Positions 50,848 through 61,500 of a DNA stretch of 64,000 bases are shown here, piece by piece; position 1 is the first letter of the stretch, and every line of letters starts with the position of its first letter. A program made the position numbers and the translations under genes. This DNA is from Algorimicrobium hallyeonense (GTDB lineage Bacteria; Bacteroidota; Bacteroidia; Flavobacteriales; Flavobacteriaceae), in assembly GCF_042657385.1 (NCBI RefSeq), contig NZ_JBHSLA010000005.1:124001-188000 (forward strand), written 5' to 3'. The notes below the pieces were generated by a model, which saw only the letters and a list, made by a program, of their open reading frames with translations, ran no database searches and was not told where the DNA came from.

Positions 50848-52326
50848 TTAGTACGCTTTTGCAAACAGCACACGTCGTTTGGATGGCTTACCAGAGTACA
50901 CACAATCACCACTTTGCGTGTCAACTTCCATAGGAATACATCGAATGGTAGCTTTTGTAATTTCTTTTATTTTTGCTTCGGTTTCTTCTGTTCCATCCCA
51001 ATGAGCCGAAATAAATCCGCCTTTTGTTTCTAAAATAGTTTTGAACGTTTCAAAATCTTCTACTTCTGTGATATGTGAATCTCTATAATTTAATGCTTTT
51101 GTATATAATGCCGTTTGGATTTCTTCCATTAAACCTTCTACAGTAGCCGTTAGATTATCTATAGCAATTACTTCTTTAGTTAAGGTATCACGTCTGGCTA
51201 GCTCCACAGTTCCATTTTCAAGATCTTTTGGCCCAATAGCTATACGTAATGGTACACCTTGCAATTCGTGCTGTGCAAATTTAGCGCCTGGTCTAAAGGT
51301 TGTTCTATCATCAAACTTAACGGTAATACGTTTTGAGCGCAATTCACCCATAATTACATTAACGAGTGTTGTAATTTCTTCTAATTGCTCATCTGTTTTA
51401 TAAATTGGTACAATTACGACTTGATTTGGCGCTAAGTTAGGTGGTAAAACTAAACCATGGTCGTCACTATGCGTCATAATTAGCGCCCCCATTAATCGGG
51501 TTGACACACCCCAAGATGTTGCCCAAACATATTCTTGCTTTCCTTCTTTAGTTGCAAATTTAACATCAAACGCTTTTGCGAAATTCTGTCCTAGAAAGTG
51601 AGATGTTCCCGCTTGTAAAGCTTTCCCATCTTGCATTAAAGCTTCAATACAATAGGTTTCAACTGCACCTGCAAAACGTTCGCTATCGGTTTTAATACCT
51701 TTTATAACTGGTATAGCCATAAAATTCTCAACAAAGGTTGCATAGACATTATTCATTAATTCTGCTTCCTTAATTGCTTCCGCCTCTGTTGCGTGCGCTG
51801 TATGTCCTTCTTGCCATAAAAATTCGGCTGTTCTTAAAAAGAGACGTGTACGCATTTCCCAACGTACAACGTTGGCCCATTGATTTACAAGAATTGGCAA
51901 ATCTCTATAGGATTGAATCCAACCCTTGTAGGTATTCCAAATAATAGCTTCACTAGTCGGTCTTACAATAAGCTCCTCCTCTAGTTTTGCTTCTGGATCA
52001 ACACGGAGTTTCCCTGGTTTATCTGGATCGTTTTGCAATCTATAATGAGTAACAATGGCACATTCTTTAGCAAACCCTTCGGCATTTTTCTCTTCGGCTT
52101 CAAACAAACTTTTAGGAATAAATAAGGGAAAGTAAGCGTTCTGGTGACCCGTTTCTTTGAACATTCGGTCTAATTCGGCTTGAATCTTTTCCCAGATAGC
52201 AAACCCATAAGGTTTAATTACCATACAACCACGTACGGCTGAATTCTCTGCTAAGTCCGCCTTAACAACTAATTCGTTGTACCATTTGGAGTAGTCTTCT
52301 TCTCTACTTGTAAGTTTTTTGCTCAT
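50848..52326 (-). CDS. proS: Prolyl-tRNA synthetase, archaeal/eukaryotic-like type
   Basis: 492 residues. It charges tRNA-Pro. The length and sequence belong to the short form without the editing insert that is found in archaea, eukaryotes and Bacteroidota: YSKWYNELVVKADLAENSAV, motif 2 region RPTSEAIIWNTYKGWIQSYR, and TRLFLRTAEFLWQEGHTAHA, then GTSHFLGQNFAKAFDVKF. The C-terminal extension has GDCVYSGKPSKRRVLFAKAY and ends in Tyr, as in that type. Single gene, divergent from the following lipoprotein gene. Confidence 0.95.
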   Translation of the reverse strand: MSKKLTSREEDYSKWYNELVVKADLAENSAVRGCMVIKPYGFAIWEKIQAELDRMFKETGHQNAYFPLFIPKSLFEAEEKNAEGFAKECAIVTHYRLQNDPDKPGKLRVDPEAKLEEELIVRPTSEAIIWNTYKGWIQSYRDLPILVNQWANVVRWEMRTRLFLRTAEFLWQEGHTAHATEAEAIKEAELMNNVYATFVENFMAIPVIKGIKTDSERFAGAVETYCIEALMQDGKALQAGTSHFLGQNFAKAFDVKFATKEGKQEYVWATSWGVSTRLMGALIMTHSDDHGLVLPPNLAPNQVVIVPIYKTDEQLEEITTLVNVIMGELRSKRITVKFDDRTTFRPGAKFAQHELQGVPLRIAIGPKDLENGTVELARRDTLTKEVIAIDNLTATVEGLMEEIQTALYTKALNYRDSHITEVEDFETFKTILETKGGFISAHWDGTEETEAKIKEITKATIRCIPMEVDTQSGDCVYSGKPSKRRVLFAKAY

Positions 52327-52390
52327 ATACAGGATTTTGGCACAAATATTGCGACTATGTTAAATATAAGAATAGTTTCGCAAAACTAAC

Positions 52391-52398
52391 TATTTTTG
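52391..52398 (+). promoter_or_regulatory. -7 promoter element (TATTTTTG)
   Basis: It fits TAnnTTTG and lies 27 bases before ATG 52426. No TTG is seen at the -33 position, so the match is partial. Confidence 0.4.
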
Positions 52399-52425
52399 TT
52401 ATGTTCAACAATAAAATTAAGAGAT

Positions 52426-53469
52426 ATGTCCTTTAAAAACTACTTTACAGAAAAAATACCCACAATAGCTATTTTAAGCAGCTTGCTTTTAGTGACGGCT
52501 TGTGGTACCTACCAACAAGTGGACGATAGTGATGGAATTTACAGTTCCAGTTCCGTTGAACCAGAAACTTACGTAGAAGCTAATAATGCTAGCAGTACGT
52601 ATTATGAAAATTATTTTAAAGAAAAATCTTCTGAATTAGAATTATATTCTGAAAATGAAGTTTTTACAGATGTAGATGATTATGAAGGCGAATATGTAGA
52701 AAATGATTCATTAGAAGTTGAACGAGAATCATACGCTGGTTGGGGTCAAGAGTCCTCTAGTGTTTCCGTTAATATTTATAATAGCGGTGGTTTTTACAGT
52801 CCATACTATTCTCCTTTTGGTTTTGGTTATGGTTATGGTTATGGTAGCTGGGGCTATGGCGGATATTACAGTCCTTGGTACGGCGGTGGCTATGGTTATT
52901 ACCCACCTTATTATGGTGGATATTACCCTCCTTATTACGGTGGTTACTATCCGCCTTATTACGGAGGTGGTTATTACTACAGAAATAATGTAGCCTATGT
53001 AAACGGAAGAAGAGGTTCAGTGTATGCGAACAATTCAAGACGTTATGCAAGTTCTAGGTACTATGATTCTGATCGTATTTATAACGCGCAAGCCAGAAGA
53101 AGCACCACTAATGGTGACGTTACTAGACGAAGCAGAACGCAATCTACATATTCAACACCTAGAAGTACGCGCTCCAATAATGAGGTTCGCACTCGTACAC
53201 CTCGAGTGGACGCCAACACACCACGTGTAAGAACAAATACTAACAACACACCGCGTGTTCGGACCAATACGAATAACACACCTCGTGTTCGTACCAATAC
53301 AAATAACACACCTCGTGTAAGAACAAATACAACAACCCAACCAAGAACCAATAATTCCTTTAGTACGCCTAGAAGATCTTCATCGCCTACAATGAGCACT
53401 GGCGGAAGTCGCAGTAGTTCAGGTGGTGGTGTACGAAGTTCTGGCGGAAGACGTGGTGGTGGACTGTAA
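52426..53469 (+). CDS. Low-complexity lipoprotein (Tyr/Gly-rich, then Arg/Thr/Asn-rich)
   Basis: 347 residues from ATG 52426; an in-frame TTG at 52396 would add ten residues. The signal IPTIAILSSLLLVTAC ends in a lipobox. Then come an acidic Ser/Glu region, a Tyr/Gly/Pro region (YYPPYYGGYY units), and a basic C-terminal region with four 10-residue units TPRVRTNTNN and a Gly/Ser/Arg-rich tail. Such composition suggests a surface-anchored sticky or structural protein. No enzyme domain is visible. It lies 29 bases before the FadL-like gene and is probably co-transcribed with it. Confidence 0.75.
   Translation: MSFKNYFTEKIPTIAILSSLLLVTACGTYQQVDDSDGIYSSSSVEPETYVEANNASSTYYENYFKEKSSELELYSENEVFTDVDDYEGEYVENDSLEVERESYAGWGQESSSVSVNIYNSGGFYSPYYSPFGFGYGYGYGSWGYGGYYSPWYGGGYGYYPPYYGGYYPPYYGGYYPPYYGGGYYYRNNVAYVNGRRGSVYANNSRRYASSRYYDSDRIYNAQARRSTTNGDVTRRSRTQSTYSTPRSTRSNNEVRTRTPRVDANTPRVRTNTNNTPRVRTNTNNTPRVRTNTNNTPRVRTNTTTQPRTNNSFSTPRRSSSPTMSTGGSRSSSGGGVRSSGGRRGGGL
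52883..52973 (+). repeat. Tandem Tyr-Pro-Pro-Tyr-Tyr-Gly-Gly coding repeats
   Basis: Three to four units of about 24 bases encode PPYYGGYY in the lipoprotein. The boundaries are approximate. Confidence 0.7.
53217..53336 (+). repeat. Four 30-base coding repeats (TPRVRTNTNN)
   Basis: Three exact and one altered copy of a 10-residue unit in the basic tail of the lipoprotein. Codons differ between copies, so they are not all recent. Confidence 0.75.
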
Positions 53470-53498
53470 ACCATAATTAAAAAGAAAAAAATTGTTAT

Positions 53499-55022
53499 AT
53501 GAAAAAGATACTCCTACTATCTATGGCCATTTTGAGCACGTCCTTAATCCACGCTCAAGATATTTCTGACGCCTTACGATACTCGCAAGATAATGTTCAA
53601 GGGACGGCAAGATATAGAGCTTTAAGTGGTGCATTCGGTGCTTTAGGTGGCGACATGAGTGCCATTAGTATTAACCCTGCAGGTTCTGCTGTTTTTACTT
53701 CAGGACATATCTCTATGTCTTTATCTAATATATATACCAAAAATAAAACTAGTTTTTATGATGGTTACAGCGAATCAACCGAGTCAAATTTTGATTTAAA
53801 TCAGACTGGAGCCGCTTTTGTGTTTAATAATACTAACCCAAACTCCATTTTGAAAAAGTTCACTATTGCCGCGGCTTATGATAAGATAAGTGACTACGAT
53901 AATAATTGGTTTGCTTTTGGGAATAACCAAAATCGCTCTATCGGTTCCTATTTTGAAGGCTATGCCAATGGCTTAAGACTTGACGAAATTTCTGCTTTTC
54001 CAGATGAAAGTTATTCTCAAGCCTATAGAGAAATAGGTAGTACTTACGGCTATGGTAATCAACAAGCTTTTTTAGGGTATGAATCATATATTCTAGAACC
54101 TTTAACAAACGATGATGATAATACCATTTACGCGTCCAACATTGCTCCGGGCGAGTATTACCAGGAGTACAGTTATGCATCACGCGGATACAATGGGAAA
54201 TTTACATTTAATGCAGGTGCACAGTTGGGTGAAAAATTATATCTAGGACTGAATTTAAATTCTCATTTTATAAACTACGATCGATCAACGTACTTGTATG
54301 AAAGCAATGACAATGTAGGCTCGACGGTAAATAGGGTGCGTTTTGAAAATAATATTTACACATCAGGTTCCGGGTTTTCATTTCAAATAGGTACTATTTA
54401 TAAAGTAACTGAAAGTTTACGAGCTGGTTTAAGTTACAACTCCCCAACTTGGTTTACTATCAATGAGGAATCATCGCAATATGTTTCCACAGTAAGACAA
54501 GACGGCGGTGACACTGTCTCACAGGTCGTTAATCCGTATATTACTAATATCTATCCAAGTTATAGGTTGCAAAGCCCTGGGAAATTTACAGGTAGTTTAG
54601 CCTATGTTTTTGGAAACTTTGGTTTAATAAGTTTTGATTACTCGTTACGAGATTACGGTAGCACTAAATTTAAGCCTTCATCTGACCCTTATTTTAGATC
54701 GGAGAATAATAGAATGAGTAACTTACTAACTACAGCATCTACATATAAAGTTGGTGGCGAATATAAATTAAATCGATTAAGTTTAAGAGCTGGTTATCGT
54801 TTTGAAGAAAGCCCTTATAAAAATGGCTCGTTTGAAGGTGATTTATCGGGGTACTCTCTTGGTTTAGGCTATAACTTTGGAAATTCTACTAAATTAGACT
54901 TAACGTACGACCAAGCTAATCAAACAAATGAGACCCAATTATATAGCGTAGGATTAACTGACCGAGCGCATATTGACAGACGTAATTCCAATGTAACATT
55001 GACATTAAGTTTCAATTTATAA
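53499..55022 (+). CDS. FadL/OmpP1-like outer-membrane transporter
   Basis: 507 residues with a signal peptide (MKKILLLSMAILSTSLIHAQ). The start of the mature part, DALRYSQDNVQGTARYRALS, then GALGGDMSAISINPAGSAVF, is the flavobacterial form of the FadL/OmpP1 N-terminus, where the Asn-Pro-Ala-Gly loop forms the hatch. About fourteen amphipathic strands follow, ending NVTLTLSFNL. The family lets hydrophobic compounds cross the outer membrane. The substrate is unknown. Strong terminator after the gene. Confidence 0.85.
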   Translation: MKKILLLSMAILSTSLIHAQDISDALRYSQDNVQGTARYRALSGAFGALGGDMSAISINPAGSAVFTSGHISMSLSNIYTKNKTSFYDGYSESTESNFDLNQTGAAFVFNNTNPNSILKKFTIAAAYDKISDYDNNWFAFGNNQNRSIGSYFEGYANGLRLDEISAFPDESYSQAYREIGSTYGYGNQQAFLGYESYILEPLTNDDDNTIYASNIAPGEYYQEYSYASRGYNGKFTFNAGAQLGEKLYLGLNLNSHFINYDRSTYLYESNDNVGSTVNRVRFENNIYTSGSGFSFQIGTIYKVTESLRAGLSYNSPTWFTINEESSQYVSTVRQDGGDTVSQVVNPYITNIYPSYRLQSPGKFTGSLAYVFGNFGLISFDYSLRDYGSTKFKPSSDPYFRSENNRMSNLLTTASTYKVGGEYKLNRLSLRAGYRFEESPYKNGSFEGDLSGYSLGLGYNFGNSTKLDLTYDQANQTNETQLYSVGLTDRAHIDRRNSNVTLTLSFNL

Positions 55023-55060
55023 AGTAAAAATCGTTTTAAATAAGTTATACTTTAGTTACA

Positions 55061-55096
55061 AAAAAAAGCCTAATATATGTATTAGGCTTTTTTTTG
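55061..55096 (+). terminator. Terminator after the FadL-like gene
   Basis: AAAGCCTAATA (55065-55075) pairs with TATTAGGCTTT (55080-55090), loop TATG, followed by a run of T. A runs on the other side make it usable from both directions. Confidence 0.9.
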
Positions 55097-55530
55097 TGGA
55101 ATGACATAGAGTATAAATTATTCGATTATAAATTGTGATATTCAAAACATACACGTATTTGAAAACTTTAGTTTTATTAAGTACATCGTTAGGATTAATT
55201 CGTTTATAATATTATACCCTTAGGGGTTCTAGGTTGGCTAACACAAAACCTTCAGCAATCTTTAAAAAGCGTAACGATTTTGTATTTGTAAGAAAATACT
55301 ATTTTTCCATACATCATCTATATACTATCCATACATCATCCATACATCATCCATACACTAGCTATATAAAAACTCCGTCCTGAAATAGCTATACAGGTTA
55401 TTAATTAAATCCTAATATAATTATACCATTCTAATTTAACATCCTAAAATGTATATATGTTCTATACATCACGTTGATACCAATGCGCGAGATTGATTCT
55501 TTTGTTACTACACAACAGACCTAAAAAAAA
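55097..55530. other. Convergent intergenic stretch with an 11-bp tandem repeat
   Basis: 434 AT-rich bases between two terminators. No open frame of note on either strand. The only structure seen is the 11-bp tandem repeat at 55307-55361. Confidence 0.6.
55307..55361. repeat. Five 11-bp tandem repeats (CCATACATCAT)
   Basis: Units start at 55307, 55318, 55329, 55340 and 55351. The first, third and fourth are exact, the second and fifth are diverged. The period is close to one DNA turn. Confidence 0.85.
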
Positions 55531-55568
55531 GCTAAACAATTATATTTCTATAAAAGTTTAGCCTTTTT
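55524..55568. terminator. Terminator at the 3' end of the giant gene
   Basis: GCTAAAC (55531-55537) pairs with GTTTAGC (55556-55562), with eight A on one side and five T on the other. It lies 28 bases past the stop of the gene at 55591. Confidence 0.7.
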
Positions 55569-55590
55569 AACGGTTGGTTAATTAGTTGTT

Positions 55591-58500
55591 CTAACGCTTT
55601 AAGGTAAAGTGCGCTTTAAATTGTTTCATAGCTTCGTCAGACGGCTCTTTATAATCTATACTAAACCAATAGTCACTTGATGGTAATGGTTGTCCATTAT
55701 AATTTCCATCCCAACCTGGTCCGTTTGGATTTAATTGTTTTACTAATTTGCCATATCTATCAAATATATAGATTTTCACATTTTCTAATGAGGTTATACC
55801 TGAAATTTGCCAAGTGTCATTATCACCATCATTATTAGGTGTAAAGAAAAGTGGATAATCTAATACCAATACGGTTTCACTTGCTTCTCCACAACCATTA
55901 ATATCTCTGGCTTTAATAATATGTTCGCCTATGGAGACATTTGTGAAGGTATATGTATTAGTATTTGGTTCATTGCTAACCCATGGACCATTATCAATAC
56001 TAAATTCAAATATTGCAGAACCATCACCTGAAGCCGTAGCCACAATAACATGGTTGTCCGCAAAAGCTTGTGTTGTTACCTCTGCCACTAAAACTGGTGG
56101 CGAACTAACTATAACTTCTGTTGTTAACATACTTGGACACAAATTATTTATATCTGTAACCAGTACTGTATAAGTACCACCCATCGTTGGTGCATAACTA
56201 GAATCTGTTCCTATGATGGTAGTTGGATTGCCCGCTTCAGTCCATTCAAATGTATACAGACTAGGATCTAGATTTGTATCTAAAATTGGACTATTTACAA
56301 CTTCACTTCCATTTGTATTAATACATAATGTATACGAATCTTCTAACGTAAACGCTGGAATAGGATCTACTATAAGGGTCATAGTAGTGGTATCATAACA
56401 AATATCATCAACCGTTGTATCATTATCCACACGCACATAAATAACTTGTGGGTTCACGGTGTTTTCAAAAGGCACACTCGTATCTATTGCGTTGGTTGCC
56501 AAATCTGCATCTGTTTGAGATGTATAATAGGAAACCGTGAAGTTTGTTGGATTTTGACCATCTAACACCAAAGGATTTTGTGATACTAAATCAAAACCAA
56601 CAGAATCATTTGTTGGATCGTTATCAAACTCCATATTATCATCACATAATGCAAAGTCCAATGGGTTATTATCCGGATTTGCCACAGCTGCTTCCTGAAC
56701 AATAACAAAGAAACTTACAGTAGCAATATCACAACCGGTAGTTCTATTAGCTATATTAACAAATATCTCCTGTGGATTAACCGTATTTGGAAATGCAGAT
56801 GGATTCGCTATACCTCCTGTACCAGCTTCTGCAGCTGCCAATGTTGTATAGTATGTTACATTGAAATCAGTGGTGCTCTGACCATCTAAAATATCCAACT
56901 CTCTTTGCGTTAAATCGAACGTATAAACACCATCAAACGGATCATCACAAGCTATGATATCTTCAACTGAAGCCGGTGTATCCGGTAATGGATTTACAAT
57001 AATATCAAAGGTTACAATGGTATAGCAACCTGTTCCTAAATCAGCAGGATCTGCTGGATCACCTGTTTTTGTAACACGTACATAAATTGTTTGTGTTGAG
57101 CTCTCATTAGGATACATGGTTGGATCAGGAATTGGATTGTTCCCAGATTCTGCATCAGCCATTGTGGTATGATACGTTACCGTTTCATTAAACGCATTCA
57201 TCATAGCTGCTTCATTCTGTGTAAGATCAAATTCTTCTTCTAAATCACCGGGATTATTGTCATCACATAATTCTAAATCTGGTAATACATCATTTGGTGT
57301 TGGCAAGGTATTTACAACTAGTGTTAAGGTTGTAACTGCATAACAGCTATCACCACTTGTTGTTTCAGTAACCGTTACAAAAATGGTTTGTGGGTTATGC
57401 GGTAAACCATTTACTGATGTATTGGTATAATCCGTATAATCAGGAATTGGTGTTCCAGACATAATATCGGCCATGGTTTCATAATAATCTACACTTAATG
57501 TAGCATCGTTACCAGTAATGATATCATCTTGACTTGTTAAATCGAAACTTGCAAAACCATCATTACTTATATCGTCATCACAAATTTCAAATAAACCATC
57601 TTCGGAAGCAATTGTTGGTGGTAAATTAACCACTAAATTAAATTGACCCGTCGTGATACACCCATTTGCGCCTTCTAATCTCACGTATATTGTTCTATCA
57701 GCCGTAACATAATTTGATAATTGCGGCTGAACTATTGGATTAATTCCAGGAGTGGCTTGAGCATTTGCTAAAGACTCATGGTACGTTAACACATAATCAG
57801 CTGGATTTTGTGTTCCGTAGATTACGGCATCCATGGTTGTTAAATCGAAAGCTGTGATACCATTATAATCATCGTCACATTCCGAATAGTCATCAATAGT
57901 TAACGGTACGACTGGTGTTGGTTGAACAATTAACGTTAATTCAACAATTGTAAAACAACCGGTTGTTGGATTTTCTGCTCTTACATAAACAATGTCGATG
58001 TCTTCATCATTATTTTCATAAAAATCAGGTAATTCATTTACGCCATCAAATGCATTCTCATAGGTTCCATGATAGGTAATGTTATTTCCTTCACCATTAT
58101 CTATTTCTATGGTTGCTGATTGTAAATCGAAAATAGCATAACCATCATTATCATCGTCACATTCCTCTAATGGTGTGATGTTAGCCGTTGGTGTTGGTGT
58201 TGGCACATTAGACACCTCAAGTGTTAAGGTTGACGTATTGGTACAACCTGTTGTTCCATTGGTTACTAAAACAAATAATGTTTGCGGGTTATGTGGTAAG
58301 CCGTTAACACTTGTGTTTGTATAAGCTGTAAAATCTGGAATTGGATTGGCGGGAATATCAGCAGCTGTTTCAAAATAGCTTACAGACCAGTTGGTATTTC
58401 CACCTGTAATTAAAGCATCTTGAACTGTTAAATCAAATTCCGCATAGCCATCATTATCAACGGTATCATCACAGATGGTTAAAAATAGTGCTGCAGCTGT

Positions 58501-61500
58501 CGTTTCAGGAACAGGCAATGGATTCACAATTAAATCCAAAGTCGTAACTGTATAACAGTTGGTTGTATTATTTTCTACACGAACACCTACTGTATGTAAA
58601 TCCGGAATTGTATTTGTGTATGCGGCTGGAGTTCCAATATAACTAGGCGCTGTTATCCCTATATCGGCATCCGCTGGATCTGCATAATAGGTAACCGTAT
58701 AATCTGCTGGATTTAAGCCCATCAGCACATCTGCATTTCTGATGGTTAAGTCGAATTCTGTTAAACCATCTGCCACGGCATCATCACACAATTCAATTGG
58801 ATCTAGATTTTCGTCAATCACAGGTGTTTCATCTACTACTAATAATAATTGCACGATTGTTGGACAATCGGTAGTTGCTCCTGCATAATCCACTCGGATG
58901 TAAATAATCTGACCTAATAAATTTGATAGTGTTGTACCTAATGGCAATACGTCATCAATGGCATTTTGTTGTGTTAAGTGAAATGTTACCTCTAATGCTG
59001 GGTCTGTTGTAACTTGTGCTGCAATACCTGACAAATCGAATGTTCCTAAACCATCATTATCTGGATCACAGTAATGCAAGTCTGCTGGTGTATTAGCAGC
59101 TGGTGCACTTACTACGTTCAGTGTTAATGTGGTTGTATCAAAACATCCTGTTGTTGCATCTTCAACACGAACATGTACAATTTCACCATCCGTTCCAATA
59201 TAGGCTGTTGCCGATGGTGTAACTTGAGGTGTTCCTGCTATAGCATCTGCAGCGGAATTATAATACGTTACAATATAATTGGGGTTATTCCCAGTAATTT
59301 CGTTATTCGTAACGGTTAAATCAATTTCGGTCATACCATCTGGCACATTATCATCACAAGCAAATAATGGCGCTGGTGCAATAATAGTTGGCAAAGGATT
59401 GATGGTTACAACAAAATCATTTTCTGCTGAACAATTAGGTGTTGTTCCTGTTTCAGCATACACATAAATTGTTTGTGTGGTTGTAATACTCTGTCCTGCC
59501 ATTAATACAGTTCCAGTTCCTCCTGCCCCTGTATAATAGGCTCCATTGGTTAATGCTGGCAACGTATAGGTAACACATTCCGTAACATCGGCAGGATCAT
59601 CAACTAGAGGTGTTGGGTTAATGGTTACATCAAAACTATTTTCTGCAAAACAGTTTGGTGTTGTTCCTGTTTCTGCATATACATAAATGGTTTGACTGGT
59701 AGTAACGGACTGACCTGCAGTTAATACCGTTCCAGTCCCTAAAGGACCTGTATAATATGTTCCAATGGTTAAGGCAGGCAACGTATAAGAATCACAGATG
59801 ACTACATCAGCTGGATTATCAACATTTGGTGTATTATTAATAGTCACTTCAAAATCATTTTCTGCAAAACAATTTGGTGTTGTACCTGTTTCAGCATACA
59901 CATAAATTGTTTGTGTACTTGTAATTACTTCTCCAGCAGTATAAGCTGTTCCTGTTCCTCCAGTTCCTGTAAAATACGAACCATTTGTTAGAGCTGGAAG
60001 TGTATAACTATCACAAGCAATGACATCTAATGGATCATCAACTATAGGTGTTGTATTAATAGTGACATCAAAACTATTTTCCGCAAAACAATTTGGTGTT
60101 GTTCCTGTTTCTGCATATACATAAACAGTTTGTGAAGCATTGATAGCTGTTCCAGCTGCAATAATTCCACCAGTTCCTCCAGTACCATTATAATATTGTC
60201 CACCTGTTAAAGCTGGTAATACATACGTATCACAAGCAGTAACATCAGCTGGATCATCGATTGTTGGTGTATTGTTAATGGTTACAACAAAACTGTTTTC
60301 ATCTGTACAATTAGGTGTAGTTGCTGTTTCACCAAACACATAAATAGTTTGAGTTGTTGAAATAGTATCGCCTGCATTATAAGCTGTTCCTGTTCCATTT
60401 GATCCTGTGAAATAATTTCCGCTCGTTAAAGCTGGTAAAACATAGGTATCACATGCCGTTACATCGGCTGGATCATCAACCGTTGGCGTTATATTTACAA
60501 CGACAGTTACGGTATTTGTTGCTGTATCGTTTGGTGCTGTTAAGCCATCATCTGTTAACGTCACCTCATACGTGATTGTTGCTGCTGGTGGCGGCGACAA
60601 TACGAGTGTTGGATTGGTGCCTACAACCGTAGCATTCCCTTGAACAGTCCAGCTATAGCTATATGTTCCTACTGCTGTTCCAGGTGAAGGGTTTGCGGTT
60701 AACGTCACATCTGCTCCAGCATCATTACATATAGCAGGTGTATCTGCAGTTGCAGTTACAGAAATGGTACAAACATCAATAGTTGCTACAAAACTATTCT
60801 CTGCAAAACAATTTGGTGTTGTTCCTGTTTCGGCATATACGTAAATAGTTTGCGTTGAGGTTATTAAATCGCCTGCATTTAAAACAGTTCCTGTTCCACC
60901 AGGCCCTGAATAATAAGTTCCATTTGCTAAAGCTGGCAACGCATATTCATTACAAGCCGTTACGTCTATTGGCGCATCGACTGTTGGTGTGTTGTTTACT
61001 GTTACGACAAAACTATTTTCAGAAAAACAATTAGGTGTTGTTGCTGTTTCAGCATACACATATATGGTCTGTGAGGCATTAATAGATGTACCTGCTGCAA
61101 TAATACCGCCAGTTCCTCCTGCTCCATTATAATATTGACCTCCAGTTAATGCAGGTAATACATAACTATCACAGACGGTAATATCGGCAGGGTTATCTAT
61201 AACCGGTGTATCATTTATGGTTACTACAAAACTATTCTCATCAAAACAATTTGGTGTCGTTCCCGTTTCTTCATATACATAGATTGTTTGCGTTGTACTT
61301 ACCGATTCGCCTGCATTTAAAACCGTTCCTCCACCTCCAGATGCCGTATAGTAAGCACCACTAGTCAGTGCTGGTAAAACATAACTATCACAAACAGTAA
61401 CAGCAGCAGGTGCATCCACTGTTGGTGTTGTATTAACGGTTACGGTTACTGTATTCGTTGCTGTATCATTTGGCGTTGTAAGACCATCATCCGTTAAGGT

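Noticed and set aside
53079..53474. Open frame of 131 codons on the minus strand within the Arg/Thr-rich lipoprotein gene
   Set aside because: Its Leu/Val/Arg-rich product is the antisense of a low-complexity repeat region.
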